Assembly: GCA_002700385.1 (NCBI GenBank)
Contig: PADC01000004.1
Location: forward strand, 94,776 to 158,775
Origin: Cycloclasticus sp.
Lineage (GTDB): Bacteria > Pseudomonadota > Gammaproteobacteria > Methylococcales > Cycloclasticaceae
Length of the DNA: 64,000 bases
Reading direction: 5' to 3'
Position 1 is the stretch's first letter. Each line of letters begins with the position of its first letter. The notes beneath the pieces were generated by a model. It was not told the origin of the DNA, ran no database searches, and worked only from the letters and a program-made list of their open reading frames with translations. A program made the translations under genes and the position numbers. Shown in pieces: positions 36,627 to 46,311 of the stretch.

Positions 36627-37199
36627 TTAAGCAAATTTAGAAAACCGAAGAACCATCATCACCAAACGGGAAATCAAGTACAGCAGTGAGCTAATCCAAA
36701 CCGCCATCAACGCCCAATAACTGGATCTAAATAAAATACTCCAAATATCGGTACTGATCACCATCATGCTAGGATCTTGACTCGGTAAAAACATAAAAGG
36801 CGAAATAACAATACAAAACAACGAGGTTTTAAATTTAGTTTCAAAATCACGCGCCTCAAAACGAGTGCTCGCATATAACCACATTGCTCCACCGACTATA
36901 AAATAGAGGGGATAAAATAGACTGTAGATAATCAAGCGGCCAGGGATTAATTCATTTGACGTGACCGTCACCTGGTGCCAGGCGGTATCCTGATGAGCTA
37001 AAACACCGCCGGATACAACAACAAAACTGGAAAACAACAATAAACATATCATTAACACCATGACCTGTTTGGTTTTTTCCTTAGGACTTAAAGTCGTTGA
37101 AAGTGGCTTGCGAAGTTTAAAATAGATAAAAACACTGAGCATGCAATAAAAAATCGCAATATAAACAATCTCTATGTTTTGTAGATTAAAAAACGTCAC
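36627..37199 (-). CDS. Hypothetical membrane protein
   Basis: 190 aa with about five hydrophobic segments (around residues 8-27, 45-68, 88-108, 128-143 and 160-182), so an integral inner-membrane protein. No family was recognised. It converges with the DUF2889 gene and lies 29 bp after the BadH-like SDR on the same strand, so it may be the last gene of that operon. There are no clear transporter or sensor motifs. Confidence 0.65.
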   Translation of the reverse strand: MTFFNLQNIEIVYIAIFYCMLSVFIYFKLRKPLSTTLSPKEKTKQVMVLMICLLLFSSFVVVSGGVLAHQDTAWHQVTVTSNELIPGRLIIYSLFYPLYFIVGGAMWLYASTRFEARDFETKFKTSLFCIVISPFMFLPSQDPSMMVISTDIWSILFRSSYWALMAVWISSLLYLISRLVMMVLRFSKFA

Positions 37200-37228
37200 A
37201 GGCCACTTTTAGCTAAGTTAGATCATTT

Positions 37229-38029
37229 TTACCCGATCATACTGTATCCGCCACTCACACTCAGTACCTGACCCGTTATATGACCGGCTGTGGCATTGGA
37301 CGATAAAAAGACGACGGCATTAGCCAAATCATTAGGGCGCCCGACTTTCTTTAATGGAAGCGCATTTGCAATCATCTCAAATTGTTCTTCGGTAAACATG
37401 GCATCTTTTTGTGTCCACATACTGTTTGAGCCCACTTCATCATCGTCTTCTGGAATGGTAACACCCGGGCAGACCGCGTTGCATCGAATACCAAAACGCC
37501 CATTTTCACGCGCCAATGATTTCATCAGACTATTAATGCCTGCTTTCAACGCACCATAAACGGCCTCACGTGGTTCGCCTTGTCGACTTGCATCTGAGCT
37601 CAGTGAAACAATGGACCCTTTGGTTTTATTTTTAAGCATCACCTCCAGCACCGAATGCGTACAGTTAAGGTTGCTAATAAAGTTAATGGCAATCAATTTT
37701 TGCCACAACTCAGGTGTCGTTTGAGTAAAGAACATCAAATCATCCCAACCGACGTTATTGACAAGAGCATCAACCCCGCCATATTTACTATCTGCGGCCT
37801 TAACCATGGCTTTCACTTGCTCCAGATCTGTCACATCCGTTTTGATGACCTGAACATCAGAAGCGCCTTTCTTAAGGGCCAATTCAGCCACTTGATTTGC
37901 TTGCACTTCATCAATATCAGCCAACGTGATATTAGCGCCCTCTTTAGCAAAACCCAGGACAATACCCCGACCAATATTTGAGCCACCCCCAGTGACGATC
38001 ACCGATTTATTTTTTAATTCCAAATCCAT
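37229..38029 (-). CDS. badH: SDR, 2-hydroxycyclohexanecarboxyl-CoA dehydrogenase-like (BadH)
   Basis: 266 aa SDR with an ideal AAAGGAGG site upstream. VTGGGSNIGRGI nucleotide motif; VNNVGWDDLMFFTQTTPELWQKLIAINF and SIVSLSSDASRQGEPREAVYGALKAG parallel BadH (VNNAGWD..., SDAARVGSSGEAVYAACKGG), and both end in ITGQVLSVSGG. BadH oxidises 2-hydroxycyclohexanecarboxyl-CoA to the 2-oxo form, the substrate of BadI. An insertion (PEDDDEVGSNSMWTQKDAMF) extends the substrate loop and may fit a bulkier, substituted ring. Confidence 0.78.
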   Translation of the reverse strand: MDLELKNKSVIVTGGGSNIGRGIVLGFAKEGANITLADIDEVQANQVAELALKKGASDVQVIKTDVTDLEQVKAMVKAADSKYGGVDALVNNVGWDDLMFFTQTTPELWQKLIAINFISNLNCTHSVLEVMLKNKTKGSIVSLSSDASRQGEPREAVYGALKAGINSLMKSLARENGRFGIRCNAVCPGVTIPEDDDEVGSNSMWTQKDAMFTEEQFEMIANALPLKKVGRPNDLANAVVFLSSNATAGHITGQVLSVSGGYSMIG

Positions 38030-38085
38030 AAAAACCTCCTTTATTAATTAAATTTTATTGTTTTAATTCAATATATTAAAATGTT

Positions 38086-38868
38086 TTATTCACTTATTTT
38101 ATTACATAAACGGATGATCGAATTGATGACCTCAGCCTGAGCTTCATGGTGCGGCATATGGCCGACCTTTTCCAATAGCAGAACTTCAGGCTCCACGGTC
38201 AAATGATCCTGTAATTCCTTCAAACTTGCCTCATAACCATAGACATCTGCGAGACCAAAGATAACGTGCGTAGGACACTTGATTTTTTTTATATCATCAG
38301 CCCATGTGCAATCTTTAAAGGCCTCTGACAACCAAGGTCTGGCCCAACCATAAAACAAAGCATCTGTCGCATCACCATGAAAAACCTTTAAACGTTTGGC
38401 TAATGACCCTTTTTCATACTGCTTAATGGCTTCTTCAATACCATCACAGACCACTTTATTAACCACTAGCGGCGGTGAAATAGAACAAATACCAAGGATT
38501 TGATGGCCTAAGGAACCGGCTGCAATCAAAGCCATGGCACCGCCATCGCTGTGCCCCACCAAGATGATTTTTTTTAAGCCCAATCCTTTAATAACCTCAG
38601 GAAGCACTTTTTCTGCCTCATCGTGGCGATAATCCCGTTCACGCGGTTTTGTTAATTTACCCGACTGCCCGTGCCCGAAGCGTTCATAAGCAACCACAGC
38701 TAAACCAGAAGCCCTTGCCAGCTCTTCAGGAAAACTTTTCCACATTTCTATGCAGTCTAAACCACCGTGTAACAACACAATAACGGGCTTATCAAGCGAC
38801 GTATCACCAATAAGCTTAGCCCTCAGGGGATAATCTCCAATCGATAGAGCAACGTGCTTAATATCCAA
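38086..38868 (-). CDS. Alpha/beta hydrolase
   Basis: 260 aa with IVLLHGGLDCIEMW (oxyanion hole), the nucleophile elbow ILVGHSDGGAMAL, an acid Asp in FGLADVYGYE and the catalytic His in EKVGHMPHHEAQAEV. The AYERFGHGQSGKLTKPRERDY segment is typical of the MhpC/epoxide-hydrolase-like group. A hydrolase or lactonase in the operon with MaoC and CitE-like genes; it could open a ring or remove CoA. The substrate is not visible. Confidence 0.85.
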   Translation of the reverse strand: MDIKHVALSIGDYPLRAKLIGDTSLDKPVIVLLHGGLDCIEMWKSFPEELARASGLAVVAYERFGHGQSGKLTKPRERDYRHDEAEKVLPEVIKGLGLKKIILVGHSDGGAMALIAAGSLGHQILGICSISPPLVVNKVVCDGIEEAIKQYEKGSLAKRLKVFHGDATDALFYGWARPWLSEAFKDCTWADDIKKIKCPTHVIFGLADVYGYEASLKELQDHLTVEPEVLLLEKVGHMPHHEAQAEVINSIIRLCNKISE

Positions 38869-38881
38869 AATAATACCTGTC

Positions 38882-39907
38882 TTAGGCCATTAAAATAACC
38901 AAACCCCAATCAAGGACGTGATCATTTTTACATTCTTTAGGAGCATTCTCTCCCCTGTCAGCCCAAACGTTAATGTGCAAATCAACCAACCCGCCGCCCG
39001 AGTCAAGGGGTGTTTTCTTTATGACACTGATCTCGCTATACAAGATATCTTCTTCGAAGACAGGGGCAATATGATTACAATGACGCCAAGCCAAGATCGA
39101 CACAACATTCGGCAGTGCTCTGATCAATTGCGCCGCTGCCATGGATATTGTATGCCCGCCATATACCAGTCGTTTACCGTATACACTGGCACCTGCATCT
39201 GTATGTGTCATGGCCAGGTTAAGTGTTAAGCGAGTGAGCTCAGGCGCGGAAGTGACGGTATCTCGCGCTTTGATTTTATAGCAAACATTTTCATTGACCT
39301 GATCAAAGTGCACACCAGAAAATCGTTGACGGAACGTGTTTAAATTCCAAGCCGTTGGTACAGCAGACATTAAGGTTTCCGTCGGTATATCCGATGGCAT
39401 AATATCGAGATCATCCGCGTGCTTTGTGTGTGTTTTAGGGTCTCGACAAGGCACCATTGGGCAACGCCAAAAGCGCATAATCTCTTCACCCCGCTGGTTA
39501 GTCGTTGTAATTTCCAAACCGACCATACCGGTGGAAGGCCGACCGCCTTTAATTTTATTTTGCCTTAAGGCTACAATTTGGGTTTTAGTACTTAATGTAT
39601 CGCCAATATAAACCGGCTTCTTTAAAACCAGCCCCCGATAGAACAAATTCCCCATGACATTTTGTGTGGCATAGGTTGTTTGACCAATACAAAAGCCCAT
39701 CGCCATAATGGAATGAGCCAACGGACGATTTGATCCGGTCACTTCTGTCGCCAAATGATGATCTAACGGCAGTCTTGTGCGGTCACCAAACAACATCTGA
39801 TGTGTCGTCGCATGCCCATCTGTTAACGTAATGGAAGGAGCTTCTTCTAGAAACTCACCAACTTTAAAGTCTTCGAAGTAGGGGCCTTCTACCAAAATGT
39901 CTTGCAT
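38882..39907 (-). CDS. Two-domain MaoC hydratase (mesaconyl-CoA hydratase-like)
   Basis: 341 aa with two hot-dog domains. EGPYFEDFKVGEFLEEAPSITLTDGHATTHQMLFGDRTRLPLDHHLA, RPLAHSIMAMGFCIGQTTYATQNVMGNLFYRGL and ASVYGKRLVYGGHTISMAAAQLIRALPNVVSI follow the mesaconyl-CoA hydratase layout. The next gene is a CitE-like lyase, and the two families often act in sequence on C5 branched dicarboxylyl-CoA (mesaconyl-, methylmalyl- or citramalyl-CoA). Here they may process a small branched dicarboxylate left from the side chain. Confidence 0.8.
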   Translation of the reverse strand: MQDILVEGPYFEDFKVGEFLEEAPSITLTDGHATTHQMLFGDRTRLPLDHHLATEVTGSNRPLAHSIMAMGFCIGQTTYATQNVMGNLFYRGLVLKKPVYIGDTLSTKTQIVALRQNKIKGGRPSTGMVGLEITTTNQRGEEIMRFWRCPMVPCRDPKTHTKHADDLDIMPSDIPTETLMSAVPTAWNLNTFRQRFSGVHFDQVNENVCYKIKARDTVTSAPELTRLTLNLAMTHTDAGASVYGKRLVYGGHTISMAAAQLIRALPNVVSILAWRHCNHIAPVFEEDILYSEISVIKKTPLDSGGGLVDLHINVWADRGENAPKECKNDHVLDWGLVILMA

Positions 39908-39918
39908 GGTTAACTCTC

Positions 39919-40776
39919 TTATTTATTTGCTGCTTGAAAACGCTTCAAGATACTTTCTTGAGCACGGATAACGGGTAGGTCTATCATTTTATTTTGGTAC
40001 ACAAACACACCTTGCCCTTGTTGTTGCGCTTCATCCCAAGCAGCCAGAATGGCTGTGGCTTTTTCCACCTGCTCTAAAGTGGGTGTATACACCTCATTGA
40101 CTATGTTGATTTGAGCCGGGTGGATACAGAGCTTGCCTGCATAGCCTAATTTCATCCCCAGAATAGCCTCTTCACGAATCGCCTGCTCATTGGATACATC
40201 CAAACAAACGTTATCAATCGGCAAAACACCAAACGCCCTGGCTGCTAATGCAATCTGGCAACGCGAATGATAAATAACACCTGCACTGGCATCTGATTCA
40301 TTCAACGCCATGTCTGCTGCAAAATCCACGTGCCCAAAACACATAGAATCCAGTGTTGTTAACGCATTTGAAATACTTGACGCTGCTAACACCCCCTTAG
40401 CCGTTTCAATAATAACAAACAGCGGTATCTCAGCCTTGTTAAAAAAAGATTTAGTTGTCTGAATATCCTCTACCGATTCGCATTTTGGCAGCATAATGGC
40501 GGTCTGCCCCACCGCCACCATCGCTTTAATGTCTTCTTCAAACCAGGGTGTAGACAGACCATTCACCCGAACAATGACTTGCTTTGAGCTAAAAGCACCC
40601 GATTCTAAAGCGGTGATGACCCGCTGTCTTGCTGTATTTTTTTCTCCCGGCGCTACAGCATCTTCAAGATCAAAAATAATGGCATCAGCCGGAAGATTGG
40701 CCGCTTTATCAATGCGCTTTTGCGCGGAACCAGGCACAAATAAAAGGGATCGACACAGTTGTAATCTATCAGGCAT
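39919..40776 (-). CDS. CitE-like HpcH/HpaI aldolase family lyase
   Basis: 285 aa. CRSLLFVPGSAQKRIDKAANLPADAIIFDLEDAVAPGEKNTAR is the CitE/malyl-CoA lyase N-terminus with the acidic metal ligands. RVNGL, IMLPKCESVEDI, IIETAKGVLAASSI, MCFGHVDFAADMAL and GYAGKLCIHPAQINIVNEVYTPT complete the barrel. Such enzymes split malyl-, methylmalyl- or citramalyl-CoA into two acyl parts, or hydrolyse them. The adjacent mesaconyl-CoA-hydratase-like gene supports a C5-branched substrate. Confidence 0.86.
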   Translation of the reverse strand: MPDRLQLCRSLLFVPGSAQKRIDKAANLPADAIIFDLEDAVAPGEKNTARQRVITALESGAFSSKQVIVRVNGLSTPWFEEDIKAMVAVGQTAIMLPKCESVEDIQTTKSFFNKAEIPLFVIIETAKGVLAASSISNALTTLDSMCFGHVDFAADMALNESDASAGVIYHSRCQIALAARAFGVLPIDNVCLDVSNEQAIREEAILGMKLGYAGKLCIHPAQINIVNEVYTPTLEQVEKATAILAAWDEAQQQGQGVFVYQNKMIDLPVIRAQESILKRFQAANK

Positions 40777-40789
40777 AAGCGATTAGTTT

Positions 40790-41950
40790 TTAATATGAAC
40801 GTGGTAAACCCAGGCTCTTTTCAGCAATATAGTTTAATAGCATTTCCCTGTTAATGGGGGCCGTTTTTAATAACCGAACCACCGAGTACATATCATATAA
40901 GCCATAATCATCTGTAAAACCATTACCACCAAAACACTGGAGTGCAGAGTCAACCGCTTTCATACCGGCATCAGCAGCGGCTATTTTCGCCATACTCGAC
41001 GCCTCACCCGCTGACTTTTTATGATCAAATAACCAAGCTGCCTGTCTTGTCATTAATGAGGCCAACTCTATTTGAGTTTTACTTTCAGCCAAAGGGTGCT
41101 GTAACCCTTGATACGCACCTATTGGGCCATTAAAAACCACACGTTCGGCTGCATATTCTGCCGCCCTGTTCAGGGCTAAACGGCCTATTCCTGTGCACAT
41201 AGATGAAACAACAATACGCTCAGGGTTTAATGATTCGAATAAAATTTCAAACCCTTTATCAATCGTACCAATGACATCATCTTCTGTCAGCTCAACATCA
41301 TCGAAGAATAATTGATATTGGCGTTCTGGCAGGACAACACCCATCTCCAGCGGTGTCATACTCAGGCCTTTTGCTTTCATATCGACAATAAACAAAGTAA
41401 ACCCCTCGGTTTTACTGGCCACCTCTGTGTGCGCCTGAGTACGCGCCACAACCAGTGCATAATCAGATTCATCTGCACTGGTAATGAACGTTTTTTGTCC
41501 ATTTAAAAAATACCGATCGCCTTTCTTCTTCGCGATCGTATTAATTTTAATCGTATTTGTGCCGGCTGTTGGTTCGGTAATCGCAAAACAAAAAAGCGTT
41601 TTACCCGCACATGCATCGGGCAAATACCGTTGTTTCATCGCCTCACTACCATGATCAGCAATCATGGGTAACGTCATCGTTGAACCGACGACCATGGATA
41701 ACAAAGGAATGCCATTATTCGCCATGCCCTCCATCAATAGCGCCATTTCAGTCATACCAAGCCCTGCACCACCGTATTCTTCTGGCACCATTAAGCCGAT
41801 AAAACCATCGTCACTGACTTGATCCCATAACGCTCGTGGGAATTCATTTTTACGTGCTTTTTTTAGCCAATAGTGTTGGTCATATTTTTTTGCAACTTGA
41901 TCCCCGTATTCATAGATCATTCGTTGCTCATCATTTAATTCGAAATTCAT
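40790..41950 (-). CDS. Acyl-CoA dehydrogenase family protein
   Basis: Start set to ATG 41950 (MNFELNDEQRMIYEYG), where family similarity begins; the track's 42-residue extension overlaps the crotonase gene. 386 aa. FAITEPTAGTNTIKINTIAKKKG, KTFITSADESDYALVVART, SLNPERIVVSSM (catalytic-type Glu) and CFGGNGFTDDYGLYDMYSVVRLLKTAPINREMLLNYIAEKSLGLPRSY. The unusual C-terminus is shared with the dehydrogenase at 3951, showing a common subfamily. Substrate unknown. Confidence 0.88.
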   Translation of the reverse strand: MNFELNDEQRMIYEYGDQVAKKYDQHYWLKKARKNEFPRALWDQVSDDGFIGLMVPEEYGGAGLGMTEMALLMEGMANNGIPLLSMVVGSTMTLPMIADHGSEAMKQRYLPDACAGKTLFCFAITEPTAGTNTIKINTIAKKKGDRYFLNGQKTFITSADESDYALVVARTQAHTEVASKTEGFTLFIVDMKAKGLSMTPLEMGVVLPERQYQLFFDDVELTEDDVIGTIDKGFEILFESLNPERIVVSSMCTGIGRLALNRAAEYAAERVVFNGPIGAYQGLQHPLAESKTQIELASLMTRQAAWLFDHKKSAGEASSMAKIAAADAGMKAVDSALQCFGGNGFTDDYGLYDMYSVVRLLKTAPINREMLLNYIAEKSLGLPRSY

Positions 41951-41990
41951 CTTTTTCTCTATATTTTGTTGAATAACTAGAACACTAAGA

Positions 41991-42782
41991 CTAGCGACCT
42001 TTCCATTTGGGTTTTCTTTTTTCAGCAAACGACAGTGGCCCTTCAATACCGTCTTCACTGGCGTATACCACTTCATGTAAACGTTGCGCTTCTTTTATGC
42101 CGTCATTACAACCCAGGCTCATTGCACTTAATATACTGGCCTTAGCGGCCACCACTGATAGGGGCGCATTGTCTCTAATAATGCCTGCTAACCGGTAGGC
42201 TTGTTCTCTAACTTGATCGGGTGTTTCCTCAAGATAGTTAACAAAGCCCACGTCATAAAACCGTTGAATGGGCAGTTGCTCACCGGTTAAAACCAATTCC
42301 ATAATCAGTGGTTGAGGCAACATGCCCAGCAGCGGCACAGCCCAAGGCGAACCACGACCCATTTTTGCTTCTGTAATGCCTACTCGTGTACCCGTTAAGC
42401 CAACACGCAAGTCTGAGTTTAAAGACAGCAGCATACCGCCAGCCATTAAATGCCCAGTCATTGCCGCAATAATCGGTTTTTTACAATCCCGCATACGTTG
42501 ATGAAATGGGTCTTTCAATTTAGACAAGACGTCTTCGCCTGTTTGTTTTTTAATTTCAGCGGCTTCTTTTAAGTCCATTCCCGCACAAAAAACACCGCAA
42601 TCTGCGGATGTTAATACAACCACTTTCACGGCATCATTGGTATCAACCTCCTGCCAAGCATCAGCTAATTTATTAACCAAGCTGGTTGATAAGGCATTTT
42701 TTCTTTCCGGGCGATTTAATTTTATGGTCGCCACACCCTCCTCAAGCTGATAAATTAATTCATCATTCCACTTCACGGTCAC
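41991..42782 (-). CDS. Enoyl-CoA hydratase/isomerase family protein
   Basis: 263 aa crotonase: oxyanion hole FCAGMDLKEAAEI, AMTGHLMAGGMLLSLNSDLRVGLTGTRVGITEAKMGRGSPWAVPLLGMLP. The first catalytic Glu (GGxE) is Met-Leu here, and the second is kept in ITEAKMG, so the catalytic set is atypical. It might be an isomerase or hydrolase. First gene of the - operon, with the shared operator about 50 bp upstream. Confidence 0.86.
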   Translation of the reverse strand: MTVKWNDELIYQLEEGVATIKLNRPERKNALSTSLVNKLADAWQEVDTNDAVKVVVLTSADCGVFCAGMDLKEAAEIKKQTGEDVLSKLKDPFHQRMRDCKKPIIAAMTGHLMAGGMLLSLNSDLRVGLTGTRVGITEAKMGRGSPWAVPLLGMLPQPLIMELVLTGEQLPIQRFYDVGFVNYLEETPDQVREQAYRLAGIIRDNAPLSVVAAKASILSAMSLGCNDGIKEAQRLHEVVYASEDGIEGPLSFAEKRKPKWKGR

Positions 42783-42831
42783 CTCTATTTTATTGTGCCT
42801 ATGGATGCTGTATACTTGATCGTCAATTTAC

Positions 42832-42845
42832 CAAACAAGCGTTAG
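42832..42845. promoter_or_regulatory. Putative TetR-type operator, site 4
   Basis: CAAACAAGCGTTAG, extended to CAAACAAGCGTTAGTTTG. It lies in the 140-bp gap between the crotonase (-) and FadH-like (+) genes. One mismatch to CTAACNNNNGTTAG. Confidence 0.6.
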
Positions 42846-42922
42846 TTTGTAAAGTTACAGAACCTGAAGATGACACCCTGTAAACTCTTCAGTCAGCCTA
42901 TTAATGTACGTAAAGGAACACC

Positions 42923-44950
42923 ATGTCGAGTCATTTATTTTCACCCATTACCTTAGGTTCTTTAACCTTACCCAATCGAATTATCATGGGTTCGATGCAC
43001 ACAGGTCTCGATCACAGTGAAGACCCATTTGGTCGACTTGCAGCTTTTTACAAAGAACGTGCTGATGGTGGCGTTTCGCTGATGGTTACGGGCGGAGTTT
43101 CTCCAAATGAACAAGGTTTGATCAGTCCAGGCGCTATGAAACTCACGGATGCCGAGCAAATAGAGGATTATAAAATCATAACAAACGCCGTCCATGAATC
43201 TGGCAGCAAAATCATTATGCAAATTCTTCATGCTGGCCGTTATGCAAAGCAAGAAGACCTTGTGGCACCCAGCGCCATCCGCTCGCCCATTAATCAGTTC
43301 GAACCTAAAGCAATGACACAGCAGGATATCCAGCGAACAATCGACGATTTTGTTCATTGCGCCTACCTCGCTGAACAAGCGGGATTTGATGGTATTGAAT
43401 TGCTCGGCTCTGAGGGGTATTGCCTCAATGAATTTACCGCCTTGCGTACGAATCACCGTACCGACGAATGGGGAGGATCGCTAGAAAATCGTGCACGCTT
43501 TCCATTAGAAATCATTCATGCCATACGCCGCAAATTAGGCCCTCGTTTCTTTATTCAATACCGAATGTCCGTACTTGAGTTGGTTGAAGGCGGTTGGAAT
43601 ATTGAAGAAGCACAGCAGTTTGCTCAATTATTAGAATCTGCCGGTATCGATTTGATTAACACCGGCATCGGTTGGCATGAATCCTCTATTCCCACTATTG
43701 CTATGCAAGTACCAAGGGCCGCGTTCAGCTGGGCAACAAACAAAATTAAGCAAGCTGTCAATATTCCCGTTGCCGCGGCTAATCGAATTAATACGGTTGA
43801 CGTGGCTGAAAAAATTATTCAGCGAGGAGATGCGGATCTTGTTTATCTATCCAGACCTTTTCTTGCAGACCCCGAATTTGTCAATAAAGCCCAAGAACAA
43901 CGTACCAATGACATCAATACTTGCATCGCCTGTAATCAATCCTGTTTGGATCATCTCTTTAACTTTAAAACCGTCAGTTGCCTAGTAAACCCGCGTGCTT
44001 GTCATGAAACAATCATGCCTGCCCTGCCAAAAACGGCTTCCCCACGAAACATTGCAGTTATCGGTGCCGGTGCTGCTGGTTTATCGTTTGCCATCGAAGC
44101 AAAAAAAATGGGCCATCACATTACACTGTATGATGCAAACGAAGATATTGGCGGTCAATTATTGTACGCACGCAAAGTACCGGGGAAAGAGGAGTTTGAC
44201 GAATTGCTACGGTATTTCAGGGTGATGATAGAGAAATATCAAATTGACCTTCATTTAAAGACAACCATCACAGCGGACCAACTCACATCATCTCAATACG
44301 ATGCCGTTGTCCTGGCATCTGGCATTAGAGCTCGTCACCTGACTATACCGGGTATAGAGAGCCCAACTGTGTTGACATACGAAGAAGCCTTTGAAAAACC
44401 TGACAAAATTGGCCAACGAGTTGCCATTATCGGTGCCGGTGGCATTGGGTATGACATGGCTGAATTTGTAACGCACCAAACCGATGGCAAAGAAACCATT
44501 GAATCATTCAATAACAACTGGGGTATTGACTCAACAGGGTTACAACCCGGTGGCTTAGATTCTGCAAAAAAACCACCCCTTAACAAGCTACGCGAGGTCA
44601 CCTTATTACAACGTAAAGCAGGGAAATTTGGTCGATCATTGGGTAAAACAACCGGTTGGATTCATCAAGCCGAATTACAAAAACGGGGTGTTCAGTTACT
44701 TGGTGATCTCGACTATGTAAAGATTGACGCAACAGGCCTGCATATTAACAAGGCTGGCGAAAAACAACACATTCCCGCCGATACCATTATAATTTGTGCC
44801 GGTCAGGAGTCTCGAGATGAACTGGCCGTTCCTCTCAACAAAATGAGCAGTAAAATATACAAAATTGGTGGAGCCAAAGAAGTCCGTGAATTAGATGCGG
44901 CTCAAGCCATTAGAGACGGAATCGAGTTGGCCTACTCGCTTCATAGCTAA
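42923..44950 (+). CDS. fadH: 2,4-dienoyl-CoA reductase-like NADH:flavin oxidoreductase
   Basis: 675 aa, the length of FadH. The N-terminal OYE barrel (ITLGSLTLPNRIIMGSMHTGL, QILHAGRYAKQ, SEGYCLNEFTALRTNHRTDEWGGSLENRARFPLEII) is followed by the 4Fe-4S ligands CIACNQSCLDHLFNFKTVSCLVNP. Then comes FAD-binding IAVIGAGAAGLSFAIEA and NADPH-binding VAIIGAGGIGYDMAEF. It reduces 2,4-dienoyl-CoA formed from pre-existing double bonds, which is useful for unsaturated terpenoid acyl chains. The shared operator lies upstream, and a thiolase gene follows 28 bp downstream. Confidence 0.92.
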   Translation: MSSHLFSPITLGSLTLPNRIIMGSMHTGLDHSEDPFGRLAAFYKERADGGVSLMVTGGVSPNEQGLISPGAMKLTDAEQIEDYKIITNAVHESGSKIIMQILHAGRYAKQEDLVAPSAIRSPINQFEPKAMTQQDIQRTIDDFVHCAYLAEQAGFDGIELLGSEGYCLNEFTALRTNHRTDEWGGSLENRARFPLEIIHAIRRKLGPRFFIQYRMSVLELVEGGWNIEEAQQFAQLLESAGIDLINTGIGWHESSIPTIAMQVPRAAFSWATNKIKQAVNIPVAAANRINTVDVAEKIIQRGDADLVYLSRPFLADPEFVNKAQEQRTNDINTCIACNQSCLDHLFNFKTVSCLVNPRACHETIMPALPKTASPRNIAVIGAGAAGLSFAIEAKKMGHHITLYDANEDIGGQLLYARKVPGKEEFDELLRYFRVMIEKYQIDLHLKTTITADQLTSSQYDAVVLASGIRARHLTIPGIESPTVLTYEEAFEKPDKIGQRVAIIGAGGIGYDMAEFVTHQTDGKETIESFNNNWGIDSTGLQPGGLDSAKKPPLNKLREVTLLQRKAGKFGRSLGKTTGWIHQAELQKRGVQLLGDLDYVKIDATGLHINKAGEKQHIPADTIIICAGQESRDELAVPLNKMSSKIYKIGGAKEVRELDAAQAIRDGIELAYSLHS

Positions 44951-44978
44951 AATACCTCAATAAAGAAAAGAGAACATT

Positions 44979-46181
44979 ATGTTAGATGCTTATATTTATG
45001 ATGGAACGAGAACAGCGTTTGGAAAATATTGTAGTGCGCTGGCACATGTAAGGCCTGATGATTTGGCTGCAACAGTTATAAAAGCCTTGGTTGAAAGGAA
45101 CAAAATTGACCCCTTGCTGATAGATGACGTCGTTTTAGGCTGTGCCTGTCAATCAGGAGAAGACAGTCGAAACGTCGCCCGCTATGCAACGTTAGCAGCG
45201 GGACTCCCGGTAGAGGTCAGCGGACAAACTGTTAATAGGCTTTGCGGGAGTAGCTTAGCAGCGATTATTGATTCTGCACGGGCAATCACCTCTGGAGAGG
45301 GCGATTTATTTATTGCTGGCGGGGGTGAAAGCATGACCCGAGCACCCTTAACGTTTAATAAAAGCAATACCGCATTCAGTAAAGACATCACCGTCTACGA
45401 TAGCGCCATTGGCGTACGTTTTCCGAACCCGATTATTGGTCAATTATATGGCCATGAGGCCATGCCGGAAACGGCCGACAATGTGGCCAAAGCACTCCAA
45501 ATCAGCCGAGAGCAATGTGACGTTTTCGCCTACCAATCACAACAAAAATGGGCACAAGCCACTGATAAAGGTTATTTTAAGGAAGAGATAACCCCCGTTA
45601 ACATCCCTCAAAAACGGGGCAAACCTGATATCGTTGTCGATACAGATGAGCACCCTCGAGCGGAATCGACCTTAGACAAAATGTCCACCATGCGTTCTCT
45701 TTATGAAGAAGGTGTCGTCACTGCGGCTAACGCCTCAGGGATTAATGATGGAGCAGCAGCCGTTGTCGTTGGATCTCGTAACTTTGGCGAACAGCATCAA
45801 CTCAAACCCATCGCACGTATTTTAGGCGGCGCTTCAGCTGGCGTAGAGCCATCAATGATGGGATTAGGCCCTGTCCCCGCCTGCCAAAAATTACTAAAGC
45901 GACTTGGGTTACGTATTGATCAGATGGATATTATTGAAGTCAATGAAGCATTTGCTGCACAGGTTCTAGGCGGTTTAAAACAACTCGGTATCGCTGAAGA
46001 TGATCCACGAGTCAATCCAAATGGTGGCGCTATTTCTGTTGGTCATCCGCTAGGTGCGTCAGGAGCCAGGCTGGCTTTAACTGCTTGCCGCCAACTTGAA
46101 AGAACAAACGGTCGTTATGCGCTGATCACCATGTGCGTTGGGGTTGGCCAAGGAATCGCCATGGTCATTGAACGTTGCTAA
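44979..46181 (+). CDS. Acetyl-CoA acyltransferase, 3-oxoadipyl-CoA thiolase-like
   Basis: 400 aa true thiolase: Cys in [19 protein letters not shown], His in [19 protein letters not shown], second Cys in [47 protein letters not shown] and [18 protein letters not shown] are close to PcaF/PaaJ, which act on dicarboxylyl-CoA. That would suit thiolysis of 3-oxopimeloyl-type intermediates after ring opening. A strong terminator follows. Confidence 0.9.
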   Translation: MLDAYIYDGTRTAFGKYCSALAHVRPDDLAATVIKALVERNKIDPLLIDDVVLGCACQSGEDSRNVARYATLAAGLPVEVSGQTVNRLCGSSLAAIIDSARAITSGEGDLFIAGGGESMTRAPLTFNKSNTAFSKDITVYDSAIGVRFPNPIIGQLYGHEAMPETADNVAKALQISREQCDVFAYQSQQKWAQATDKGYFKEEITPVNIPQKRGKPDIVVDTDEHPRAESTLDKMSTMRSLYEEGVVTAANASGINDGAAAVVVGSRNFGEQHQLKPIARILGGASAGVEPSMMGLGPVPACQKLLKRLGLRIDQMDIIEVNEAFAAQVLGGLKQLGIAEDDPRVNPNGGAISVGHPLGASGARLALTACRQLERTNGRYALITMCVGVGQGIAMVIERC

Positions 46182-46227
46182 TTCAACCCTCATTATCTAA
46201 AGAAACCATCACTGGTTGAGGAAACAT

Positions 46228-46266
46228 AAAAGGCTGTCGACCTTAAGAAAGTGACAGCCTTTTATA
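46228..46266 (+). terminator. Rho-independent terminator after thiolase
   Basis: AAAGGCTGTC, a 15-nt loop, then GACAGCCTTT followed by T and A bases. A strong stem 47 bp after the thiolase stop. The gene-poor stretch 46182-46574 holds this terminator and the hydrolase remnant described next. Confidence 0.85.
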
Positions 46267-46311
46267 GCGCTTTTATTGTTATTAAATTTAACGATGTTTA
46301 GAGTTTTGCCA

